Both the position numbers and the translations under genes were made by a program. 64,000 bases of DNA from Chrysomallon squamiferum (taxonomy: Eukaryota; Mollusca; Gastropoda; Neomphalida; Peltospiridae), in NCBI GenBank assembly GCA_012295275.1, contig CM022679.1, forward strand, positions 24,479,502 to 24,543,501, in the 5' to 3' direction. Below, in pieces: positions 1-11,250 of the stretch. The notes below the pieces were generated by a model. It saw only the letters and a list, made by a program, of their open reading frames with translations. It searched no databases and was not told where the DNA came from. How positions within the stretch are numbered: position 1 is the stretch's first letter; each line of letters starts with the position of its first letter.

Positions 1-140
1 TAAGAGACCAGAAAAAAGAAACACATTGACATACGGGTTGATTTCAGTACAAATACGCATTCCGTATCACATACACACACATCCCACATGTAGTAGTAAT
101 ACGTATACACTTACATTAAAACATACTTAAATGAATACAT

Positions 141-194
141 ATACACACACACACACACACACACATACACACACACATACACACACACACACAC
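141..194. repeat. (CA)n microsatellite
   Basis: A dinucleotide CA run is interrupted by two single T insertions. Confidence 0.95.
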
Positions 195-277
195 AAATAC
201 ACGCATACAAAACATAGAAACTCTTATTTCAACGTTTTCTAAACACTTACTTTAAAACTTAGATATATGTCGACAAA

Positions 278-282
278 TGACG

Positions 283-285
<3 letters not shown>
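278..285. promoter_or_regulatory. Perfect CRE palindrome TGACGTCA
   Basis: The eight-base CREB/ATF consensus directly abuts the AT microsatellite. Use as a regulatory site is not shown. Confidence 0.35.

Positions 286-327
<42 letters not shown>
285..327. repeat. (AT)n microsatellite
   Basis: An uninterrupted AT run directly abuts a TGACGTCA palindrome at 278-285. Confidence 0.95.
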
Positions 328-330
<3 letters not shown>

Positions 331-713
331 TCATACAGACAGACACAAACACACATACACAGACAGACAGATACAAATATAGAAATATACATCGTACATT
401 TAAATGCATAACAGAATGATGATGATAATCACGATGACGATATTGATGACGGCGATGATGGTAATGAAAGATTACAATTTACATAACAGCAATTGGCATC
501 TAGGAATCAAACAATAAATTTCGGCACTGACAATAAAAAAAAAAAAATAATAAATAATAAATAAAAGAAGAATGGAAAGAGGAAAAGAGACAAAAAAATA
601 AAAAAAATAACACGCACATAAACACGTACCAAGGAGTCAAACTACTTACTTATCGCTCCTATTGTAGATCCTACTTTGAGTATCAGATACGGTGAATGAT
701 GTCATTTCATTGT

Positions 714-721
714 TGACGTCA
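714..721. promoter_or_regulatory. Perfect CRE palindrome TGACGTCA
   Basis: The site lies in a CpG-normal unique stretch (620-1000). Confidence 0.35.
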
Positions 722-1125
722 TCTCGCTGTTCACGAGTTATTAATTTTATTTACGCAGGGTCGTGGTTAAAGCGATTCTATAGGGTATGTAGTTACTATG
801 TACACTAAAACATTTAATTTCTTTGCACAGGTAATGATATTATATCTGTCGATAATGAAAAGAGTAGATAACTAATTTACCGCTGTAACTGTTAAGTTTG
901 ATGGCTCAGTAACTTCGCTGTTAATTTGGTCTGTTGCTAGGATTATTAAAATGGTTTTAATACTATTAGCCAGATCTAACTGTCTTTTCTGATTATTAAG
1001 TTGCTGTCGGTGATTAACGATCATGATGCGACGCCAACGAAAATAACAATAATTGTTGTTGTAGTTGCCATAGCGATATAGTTGGTAACGTCATATTCAA
1101 CATCATCTGTATATTATGGGATTAT

Positions 1126-1312
1126 AGATGATGATGATGATGATGATGATAGCTACGGTGACGATAGTGATAAGGATAATAATAGTAATGCTGGTGATAA
1201 TGACAACGACAAATACAGTGATGATGATGATGATAACAAAAATGAAGATTATGATGATTATGATTACCACAATAATAATGATTATGATGATGACGACGAT
1301 TACAATATAATT
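1126..1312. repeat. Imperfect GAT trinucleotide tract
   Basis: GAT units are interspersed with AAT, GAC and ATA variants. One frame reads as a poly-Asp peptide and another as poly-Met, which is what a trinucleotide tract gives. It is not treated as a gene. Confidence 0.85.
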
Positions 1313-3099
1313 TCTGTAGATGTTGATATTTGATACCGTAGTTCGAGTGCTGTAGCTGGCTGCATTTTTAGGCTGTAGCTGACCTAGTTGTTGTCGTAGT
1401 TGTTGTTATTTTAAATAACACCCCAGCCTCCTATCCACGACGCTAATTGTCTCGGTAATAAAGCTGTCGTGTTTCGCACTCTTCCTGCTATGTGACGACT
1501 TCTAAACACAGCACGCTGTCTGGCTCGACGTCATTACACGTTTCGTACATCTCCAGGGACGACATTTTTAAACTTGGCTCCAGTGGTCTTGTCACGATGA
1601 ATCACACATAGGCGATTTATCGATTATTTCTTTCAATTATTGATGATATTGAAATCGGACTTTATCGCCTTCAAGCCAAAAAACTTAGTGCGTCTTTAGA
1701 TAAATAAATTTGCACCTTTAGAGAGGCTCATGTTGATATAGATAAATAAATTTTGATGAAAAAGCCATATATATATATATACTTTAAAAGAGTAAGCCCA
1801 TAGCTGAATAAATAAATTTATACTTTTAAATCTATCATTAAAAAATAATTTAATTTTTTTAATGAGAAAGCTAATATTTTTATATAAATAACTTATTCAT
1901 TCATTCATTCATTCATTTAGTTATATAGAAGTTTCTCTCCAACTTTATCCGTATGCATGCGCTAATGCTTGTGTGGATCTATCTTCTTTTTTTTTTTCTT
2001 TTTTTTAGATTAATTCTAGATTAATTGTTATTTAACCAGTTTAATCTGCTGTTTTTTCCTTTTACTCAATCTTCTTCATCAATCTGCTTTCTTTTTTCTT
2101 TTTCCTTTTTTTTTTTGTTGGTGTTATTATTGTTGTTTATTTATTTGTTTAGTTGTTTGATTGTTTGTTCATTTGTTAGTTTGTTTATTTGTTTAATATT
2201 ATTATTTTCTTTTTGTATGTATGTTTTTTTTTTTATTATTATTTTTTTTTTTTGTTAAAAATAAAATAATAACAAAATGGAATTACGGCTGTCAAAATTA
2301 ATTTTTTTTTTTTGTGTAAGCAATTTTTTTAAGCCATTATTTCATTATTTCTTTCAGTTCATCTCCACAAAGATGTTGATTTGTTTTATTTTCTTTTGGG
2401 GTTGTTAAAATTTTTTATATTTATTAAAATTTATTTCTTTGTTTCTTGGATTTTATTTTTATTTATTTATTTTAAATATTCGTCGTTTTTTGTCTTTTCT
2501 CTTTTTTTTTTTTTTTATTTTTATTTGCTTCAGTTCATAGTTTTTATTCGGTTTTTTTAATGGGGTGGTGGTGAATTTTTTTTTTTTTTTTTTTTTCCAA
2601 TGTTATGACCCAACAATCTGTAATTACGTTTATAGAAAAATAACACGAACAAAATGTCAAAGGCTTTGACAAAATCTACAATTTCTCTCAGTCCTGTACG
2701 CTTCCATACTTGTAAGAATCACAGACTAAACGGTGTTACTCAATTACCATTATGGCAACACACAGGTCCGCGGGGAAATTAAATCAAGACAAATCGAATT
2801 TCGCACCGGAGATCATCATTATCCTTCATATTCGTAGGAAAAGAATCAATCTGGAAGATACAATAGCCAAATGTCTGGAGAACAGGTTAGGAGTAAGAAA
2901 ATAATGCTAAAATATTATGCATTGAAATGATTGAATGACTGTAAAATTTTATTATTGTTGCTGGTGATTATAACGATGATGATGATAATGACGTTTATAT
3001 GACAGTAGTAAGAAGAGAAAAAAAGGAAAGAAAAATTCAAAGCAGTAGAAAACAAGGAAAAAATAAAAAAAATAAATGGAAATGATTGATATCTTAAAG

Positions 3100-3103
<4 letters not shown>

Positions 3104-3172
<69 letters not shown>
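3104..3172. repeat. (GA)n microsatellite
   Basis: A pure GA run of about 34 units. Its complement reads as alternating Ser-Leu in an apparent minus-strand open frame, which is artefactual. Confidence 0.97.
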
Positions 3173-3174
<2 letters not shown>

Positions 3175-3973
3175 GAAAAGGAAGCGAGCTTAAAACAATA
3201 AAACACTCAAAAAAGAATTCGGTTAGTATGACAGTTGTATGAGCTAATGATATCGAACGATTTTTTTTTCCACCGATAACAGCATGATAATATAAAATTC
3301 AGTAAATAGAATGACAATCACTCGACCATGCATCATCAATCATGAATATAGGTAGATTACGTACGAGAATCCATTTTTTTTTTTTTTTTCCGGCCAATTA
3401 TTTTTCCTCAAGTTTCATACCGATCGTACCAAAGGCACTCCTTTTTCATTTCTCTTTTATTTATTTATTTATTTATTTACTTATTTATTTTTATTTGTTA
3501 CTATTTATTTTAATGTTTTAAGTCGTAGAATCCACCCATATCCAAACAGCGACGCTGATATATCACAAGCGGAGGTAATTATAATCTTTATTAAACGGAC
3601 AAACTAATCCAACATTCTCTATTTCTGGAAAAAAGTCGAAAACAAATTTCAGAACAATCTAAAACTGCTAAATTAAGACTCTACTTTTATTTTATTTTTC
3701 TTCTTTTCTGTTATTATTATTGATTTTGATTTAAAAAGTAATGAATTATTAAATGAAAATAAATGTAGCCTGTTTTTATCATCACTGCTGTAGTGCTGTT
3801 GTTTTTTATAACATGCTGTTTATTTTATGAAGCTGAAAAATAAATCATTTATTTACTTATTTATTTATTATTAACAAATCTGTTAATTCAATAATTTAAC
3901 CAATTTCAAGGTAAATAATCTATTCTGAATAACAAGCCACCATAATTAATATTCTTGGTGTCTGAAACGACGT

Positions 3974-4021
<48 letters not shown>

Positions 4022-4033
4022 TAATAATAAATA
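3974..4033. repeat. (AAT)n microsatellite
   Basis: A run of about 18 ATA/AAT trinucleotides ends in a short AAAT-rich extension. Confidence 0.95.
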
Positions 4034-4499
4034 AATAAAATAAAATGGCGGATGACGCAGACTAGATAAGTGAACTGCCTCTGATTCAACACCATTTATA
4101 AATACGCACGAAAGTAAACGTTTGAAAACGCATTCTATAAATATAATCAAAATCTTACATAATCTATTTCACATTTAGTCCGTCATTTCCCGACGAGTGT
4201 TAATAAACAAGTCTATTTTATCTGGCATGAAGTGTCTGTGAGAAGGAACTTTGTAATACCGTTTTAAAGTCTGCCGACACACAGATTATGCAAGGCAAAT
4301 GAACCGAAATGGTGGAAAATTGGTAATACTACAAATGGGACACATTTAAAAATTTGCTCCATACTCCAATTTTTTTTTTCTCCGTGATCCCAAGCAAAAA
4401 CAGCCGATGAGTTTTAATACTTTTTTTAATCAATGAACAGTAATCAGTCAACACAGAAGAAATATTTATTATTAATAATTATGGAAGAAGTAATATAAT

Positions 4500-4660
4500 A
4501 TAATAGTAGTAGCAGGAGTAGTAGTAAAGAAGTAGTAATAGTAATAGTAGTGAAATAAGTAAAGTAATATTAGTAGTAAATTAGTAGTTGTTGTAGTAGT
4601 AGTAGTAGTAGTAGGGGTATAACTCGTAGTAGCAGTTCTAAAAGTAGCAGTAGTAAGTCA
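4500..4660. repeat. Degenerate TAG/AGT trinucleotide tract
   Basis: TAG units are interrupted by AGC, GAA and TTG variants over about 160 bases, which suggests an old, decaying trinucleotide array. Confidence 0.8.
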
Positions 4661-5284
4661 AATATATTATCTGATTTTTCAGATTATCATCATCATCATC
4701 ATCATATTTTTGTGTTAAAAAAAAAAATCACTTCTCTTCATTAATTATTTTATTTTAATCTTTTATTTTACTTTATTTTATTATTATTATTAATAATTTT
4801 GTATTTGTTTTTGTTTTTGTTTTTGTTATTTTCCATTTGTTTTATTTGCACTTCATGAACCTGGACGGCTGACTTCTGTCATTAAACACCGCTTATATGA
4901 AGTTATACGATTATCGTTGTTATCTATTTCTTGAGTATACACAACAATATCCAATAAATTGACCAAAAATAAGCCAGGAAGCCGGAGCGTCTAGTCCATC
5001 CCAGTCGAGCGGACCATTAAAGACAATTTTCTTAAATTATAGGGTGCTTTGCAGAAGTAAATTTTACGTTTTCTTCAAACACGTGTAATCAAGATCGACG
5101 GCCATTATGAAGCCATTTGTGCAAAACAAACTAAATCATTTTCTGCGTCACGTTCTGACTCACATTACCGAAGTGTTGTTGTTGCTAATATTTTCTTTCT
5201 TTTCCGTATTAATTTTTATTATTTAATGAAACTATTTCGCATTTATATGAGCAAGTATCCCCGAGAGAATTTGTTAAGGACCCT

Positions 5285-5286
<2 letters not shown>

Positions 5287-5333
<47 letters not shown>
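5287..5333. repeat. (GT)n microsatellite
   Basis: A pure GT run of about 23 units. A looser TG-rich tract follows at about 5575-5720, and AAC/AAT runs lie at 5388-5432. Confidence 0.95.
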
Positions 5334-5334
<1 letters not shown>

Positions 5335-6361
5335 CAAAGTAATATTATAAAAGTTATCATCTAATATGCAACAGATTTTGTAAAAACAACAACAACAACA
5401 ATAACAATAATAATAATAATAATAATAATATTTATTATTAAAAAAATAACATAAATAAAAAAATAAAGAACTAAATAAAAACATGTCATAAGAATCAACA
5501 AATAAATAGGATAAATGAAGAAAATAATCTAAAATGGTGTTGGCCAAATAGCAAAAGCTGTTTTTAAATGAGTATTGTGCATGTGCACATGCGCTTGTTT
5601 GTGTTTGTGTCCGTGTATACATGTATGTGTGTGGTTGTGTGCGTGTGTTTGCGTGAGCAACTGTGTCACTGTATATCTGTATATAGGTATGTATGTACGA
5701 GTATGAGTTTATCTGTGTATATGTTTGGGTCCATCTCTCTGCAAATTTTGCATTCACATTAATACTATTATATATCGTTTACGTCATAACTACAGACGAA
5801 ACAAATCACATATGTGTGTTTTTACAAGATTAAAGATCTCATCTCACGATTTGTTCGGAGTCCAGTTACATTCATTACTGAAAACAATCTTTTAAAACGT
5901 TTTCTTTGTTAAGAAATAGCCCGAGTGACAAGTATTCATTTGATTTAATATGAACTTATGGGAGCACTTAAAACAAAGCGAAAAAAAAGATCAAATGAAA
6001 TTGTCTATAATATTTAGTCACAACACTGATACCAATGATAGGTAATAATAAAATATATTTTGTACTAACCAATGGTTGTTTTTTTCTTTAAGAAAGGAAA
6101 TCGAAGGACGACGACGAGATGAGACAAATTTAATTTAGTTATTTATTTTAACTACAGTAACAGAACTTTTTTCATTTAAAAAACAAAAGAAAAATAAATA
6201 AATAGATAAGCCCAAATTATTTAATATTTTCCGTGTCCGTGCTTCAGTATAAGTGACTGAAAGCTTCTATTCACATTCAAGCATTTAAAACTCGATATTT
6301 TCCTGACTGCAGAAAGAGACTGTCGGGGTTACCTCCCTCTTACAAAATAAATCTGTATGCT

Positions 6362-6362
<1 letters not shown>

Positions 6363-6453
<91 letters not shown>
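6363..6453. repeat. Compound microsatellite (CT)n-(AT)n-(AC)n
   Basis: A pure CT run of about 24 units passes without a spacer into about 8 AT units, then into about 13 AC units. The order is consistent with stepwise birth of one dinucleotide array from the edge of another. Confidence 0.95.
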
Positions 6454-6539
6454 TCCATAAACAATTAATTATAAGCTTTATTTTGAATGGCAACTCCAAA
6501 TTTTAAGCAATTATATTAATTAGCTGATATTTTGTTCAA

Positions 6540-6850
6540 TTCTTTTTTTCTTATCTTTCTTTATTCCGTCGGCTATGGTTCTGCGTTACTTTAACCTGAA
6601 TGAGTTATCGTTCGTTAATACTAGAGGTCGCGACGTATTGCGTCGTCTGCAAGATTGGAAGTTAAAAATGTAGGCTTGATGGCGATGTTTGTGAATTTCA
6701 TTCGTTCATGTGGATCACTGTCACTTAGAGGACCGGGCACTGAGTTAGTTCCCATTTCTTTGGAAGTGTTGTTTTCAATAGGAACCTTTGCATAAAAGGA
6801 AATACGGATCTGATGCGGATACTTTTTAAAATTCACACTCAAAACAATTT
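6540..6850. promoter_or_regulatory. CpG-normal segment, possible TEX14 promoter or 5' end
   Basis: This stretch is clearly richer in G, C and CpG than the sequence to its right; for example CpGs cluster at about 6612-6650. Immediately to the right, CpG nearly disappears and stays rare through the TEX14 gene. The first TEX14 coding exon at 9028 begins right after an acceptor-like AG, which implies an upstream non-coding exon. The simplest reading is that the TEX14 transcription unit starts near here. A minus-strand open frame of about 85 codons ending at 6621 overlaps and is not AT-biased, but it has no recognisable domain. No core promoter element could be assigned. Confidence 0.3.
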
Positions 6851-8037
6851 TATTTGAAATTTGAAATTTAACTCATCTTTATATGATTCTTTATTATTTT
6901 AAGTAATTAAAACAAAAAGATTAAATGTTCAGTATATAGATGTTAATCATTTCTGTTATGTCATTCCAATAACACTGAATTATGTTCGTGATAAAATAAT
7001 AATAACAAATTAATTAATTTATTCATTAATTTAATTTATCAAATTGTTTCACATAAATAATAAAAAAAAAAATGTGTTTTTAATAACTAAATAAAACATA
7101 GTAAATTAATAAATGCTAATACTAAATACATTGTTATTATTTAGAGCTTTTCTCAATTTTTTTTCTTTATGGTGGAAATAAATCAAAATACTAGTTGACA
7201 CTTCAAGACCCATGCACTGATTTATATTTATATGTTTTTAATACTGTTTTTCATTTTTTATTTCCTTTTATTATCCGAGTAATACAGAATGTAATATTTC
7301 ATGTTACTGTTTTAGACATGTAAAGGAATATATATGAAATTGGAAATTCTAACATGCTTTTATTTCTTTCTTTCTCTTTTTTTCTTTTCTTTTTCTTTTT
7401 TTTTTTACATGTCTTAGACGTCATTTGCATGGTTGGCTGCATCTTCCAGTTTTTCTTTAGAGGATTTGAGCAAAATGCATGTTGTTTTTGATTTAATTAA
7501 AAATAATAAAGAAAGGCAAGGAAAATAAGTCAACTTTATGAAAATTATAATCTTAGAAACAGAGTTGTTTAAAAATGTTTATATTTTTTTTTACAGAAAT
7601 CAAAGTATAACATTCTTGTTACTTGTAGATTGGTAGTTTATTTGATTACATCAAATAAGAACTAGTATAATACATAAACTTATATTCAGAGGAGTTAAAG
7701 TTCACATATAAGAACAAGTTTCTAATATTTCCACAAGATTAAAGGCCAAATAAATCTTGGATCATTCATGTAGAAAAAAATATCAGCCATTAAAAATAAT
7801 TTGATAAATATCCAGAATTGTAGAAAGTGAAAAACATAGGTTGCATACTGTTAATCTTTTATTAATGTATGAACTACTCTCTTGTAAAAGAGAAAGTTAA
7901 GGTAATTTATGATAATTTTTAGGTTGCTTAAAATGCTTTCTAACATTAAATTTCACTACATGCCTGTATCAGATCAATAATTTTTCATTATTAACATCAA
8001 GACAAACTACAAAAAAAAAAGAAAAAAATAAAGAAGA

Positions 8038-8082
<45 letters not shown>

Positions 8083-9027
8083 CAAATTAGTCTGTTTTGT
8101 TTTGAGGCATGTACAAAATCACTATAAAATTACATTAATAGTGACTTTAATGTTCAACTTCATGCAATTATTTTGTACAAATAGCCAGTGCTGATTACCC
8201 AGGTTTCCTTTATTTTTATTTTTGTTTACTTATTTATTTTTGTTTTGTTTCACTGTTCCTTGTGATGTATTTAAAATAAAATGTTATCTTCTGAATAAAT
8301 TTATTTATATAAAAGGTTCAAATTAATGATATAAAATATTACAGAGCATTTCATTTTATTAGCCAAATGCTAACTTAACCTTTCAGTTTCTTTTCTGAAG
8401 TGAAGATAAAAGTGAATATTCTCACTTCTTACTAAAGGTACAGCTTATAGACTGATATACCAAGTGCCATGGATATTACCATTTACAGAATCTTTTTTTT
8501 TTTTTTTGTTTAATGTTCTATTATTATATGAATATTATGAGAATGTGAGACAAATATTTCTCATCATATGACACTAATAGCAAAAGATGGATGAAAAAAC
8601 TATTTTTATTTGATGTGGTGTCAAATAATTATAATGTGCTAATATTTTAAATAAATGAAGCTGCTTTTGTACAGTCATGATAAACTATTACCTTGTATCA
8701 TTTCTGTTATATTGAAGATTTACAATTTAAGACCTATAATTTATTTTTTATTGGTATAAATATTATTTATTTCTTTTTTTCTACTGACAAATGAAAGTTT
8801 GTTTATGGGCTGGAATTATATACATACATACATGCATTGAATTTATTGTTTTTAGGTTATTTTTACCCTTATGCTTAATATAATAAATTACTAAATGATT
8901 ATTCAAAGGCAGCTACACATTCCATGCTAAGGAATGATTTAGAAGTCCTGTAAAACAACTATGAAACAACTGAAAAATATTTTAAATTTGAACATACTGT
9001 AATCTGTATATTATTATATATTAACAG
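6850..9027 (+). other. Probable TEX14 5' intron, no coding sequence
   Basis: The stretch is AT-rich and CpG-poor, with an AAT run at 8039-8081 and several poly-T tracts. No coding exon is evident. It is interpreted as the intron between a non-coding first exon and the first coding exon, because an acceptor (ttaacag) ends at 9027 seven bases before the end of the first ATG. Confidence 0.4.
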
Positions 9028-11250
9028 AGAAATGTCAAAAAAAAATCGTACAGTTGGTTTGGACCCATTTCATCTGGGAAATATAGTTAGTGGAGATGTT
9101 CTTGGTTCTCAGCTTCATGATGCAGCAATTTCAGGCAACACACGACAATTAAAAAATGTTCTTAAAAGGGGTATGAGACAGTATCTCCTTGCTTTTGTTT
9201 ATCTTTATGTGTGTTTTTATCTCTTTCATTAGAATACTTTATTGTTCTTTATAATTATGAACAAATATAAAAATTAAATAAACATTATCTAATCTGTTAC
9301 ATTTTTCAGTAGTATGTACTTTTGTTTTGGAGTTTAAGGTTTTATGTTTGTTTTTCTAAATTGTATATCATTTAGTAACAGAGAAAATACACAGAGCATA
9401 TGAATACAAAAACAACTTTGAATGTGAGCAAAAACAGTAGATACATACCAGTACAACTTATATGTAAACTAATAGTTTTAAAGGCTGGATATAAGAAGAT
9501 TGTGATAATCAAAGTATTTTCTGCAGATTGATTCATTCATTTTTCTATGAATTACAAAAATATTACCTATCAGTTTATCATGTTTAAAAATATCAAAATT
9601 TATATTTACTATAAATTACTCTTCTGGTTCTCTGTTTGCATATGATTTACTAAGATAAAGTGTTTAGATTATTTATTTATTTTTATATAAATTTTTAAAA
9701 ACAAAATGATTGACTAGACAAATTAATTAGTAAAAAATAAAAAATTACAATGAACTGTCACTGAAATTTGAAAAACATGTTTATTCAGGCATAAATGTTG
9801 ATTATCCCAATGATGCGGGACAAACTCCACTTTTCTGTTCTTGTTATGCTAACCAAGAACGAACTGTTCAAATACTTCTCAGTTATGGTGCAAACCCAAA
9901 TGAGTATGTTTTAAGTATAACATATTTGTTGCTAATTTTTCTCATTTTTAAATAAACTTTTTGTTATTTTATTTTATTTTTTGTTTTGGTTTGTATTTTT
10001 GTCTTATCTTTTTTGTTTGTTCTTTTGTTATTAATATTTATTTATTTTATTTTATTGTTGGTGAAGATTTTATTTTTGTATTCTTTTTTTTAATTCTTTT
10101 TGTATAATTTTAAATGAATTTGGATATAAAGTTTTCAAATTAATAACAAATTTCAAAGTTTTCAAAAAACAACATTCCTTCTAAATTATAACATTTTATT
10201 CTGGTCAACATTTTTCTTTTTCTGAAACCATTAGAAAAGAATATTTCCATTAATTCATGATATGATTATAATATGCAATAATTATATGCTTATGTTTTAT
10301 TTCAGTTGCTTTTCTTTCAGCTTTTTATAAAATTTATATTTTTCTTTTTTTCTTTTTTTTTATTTCCAAAAATTTTAATTTTGCTATTTTTTTATATATT
10401 TTTTTTATTATTATTATTATTTTTAATTTTTTAATTATTTCTTTTCTTTAATATTTTGATGTTAAGCTTTAATTTATTGTTTTAAGTTATATTAATTCAA
10501 GTTACATTATTTGGCAATATGTTGTTTTGTCATGATATCAATATTAATAATCTTACAATTAATGTCTTATGGTATGAATAACCCATACATTGTAATTCAG
10601 TGTAATCTGATGATGGTACCATTAATACCAATACTGTTAAATTATCTGATTTGCAAAAATGATTATACTGTTCAGTTTTAAAATTTGTAACATAATTGAA
10701 ACATCAAAGTATTGAAATTAAGATTACAAATAATTTGTATTGTTCAATCTGTCTGTGAAGAGTGCATTATTATTACTAAGCATTTAGTATTTATCCTTGT
10801 GTCTTTTGTGACAATTTATTATTTTCAAAATAAATTAATTCATTACTTTGACTTTAGATGCTGTGTTTTATGGTATATTTTTCTATATTAACACATTTTA
10901 TTTTAGTTGAGACATAAAGTACAGCTGATCTCTTGTTATTCTTTTGTTATTTTTAGGCAGCTTGATGATCTTAAAATTATTGATATTTTTAAATTTTACA
11001 GAAAAAGTAATGATGGGACAACACCAATACATGCCACAAGTTACACTGGAAACATCAACTTGTTGGTATCACTTATCAAAGCCGGAGGAGACCTTCGGCT
11101 TCATGACAGAGATGGAAAGACAGCCAATGATTGGGCAGCATTGCAACCTGACCCTACCAAACGTTACAAAATGCTGGAGTTCTTAGAAAAATCTCATTTA
11201 TTTGCCATGACTCACAGTGGAGGGGATTCAGCATCAAAACTTCTTGCAGA
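9028..11250 (+). other. TEX14: TEX14 exons 1-3: ankyrin-repeat region
   Basis: The first coding exon opens with MSKKNRTVGLDP and carries the first helix pair (QLHDAAISGN, LKNVLKRG). Exon 2 supplies an NDAGQTPLF repeat and exon 3 an NDGTTPIH repeat. Introns split glycine or glutamate codons in phases 1 and 2. The ATG at 9032 is chosen because it is the only start shortly after the acceptor and it opens the conserved repeat in frame. The same repeat spacing and the AGGDLRLHD segment are recalled from vertebrate TEX14. Confidence 0.8.

Larger units (their letters stand above)
1..6540. other. Left intergenic region, no gene recognised
   Basis: No stretch here has convincing splice-bounded coding sequence. 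The longest open frames are translations of simple repeats: a GAT tract read as poly-Asp, a GA tract read as Ser-Leu, and AAT runs read as Ile. The unique sequence between repeats, especially 620-1720, 2620-2900 and 5030-5180, keeps many CpG dinucleotides, unlike the gene-bearing part of the window. Two perfect TGACGTCA palindromes lie at 278-285 and 714-721. The region may hold distal regulatory sequence, but nothing shows this directly. Confidence 0.6.

Noticed and set aside
1082-1333. Plus-strand acidic open frame (poly-Asp)
   Set aside because: It is a translation of an imperfect GAT repeat and has no splice context or family signature.
2952-3206. Minus-strand open frame with long Ser-Leu run
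   Set aside because: It is the complement of a pure GA microsatellite.
5284-5757. 157-residue minus-strand open frame, the longest in the left flank
   Set aside because: Most of it comes from GT, AAT and TG repeats (His-Thr, Tyr and Cys runs). No domain or splice support.
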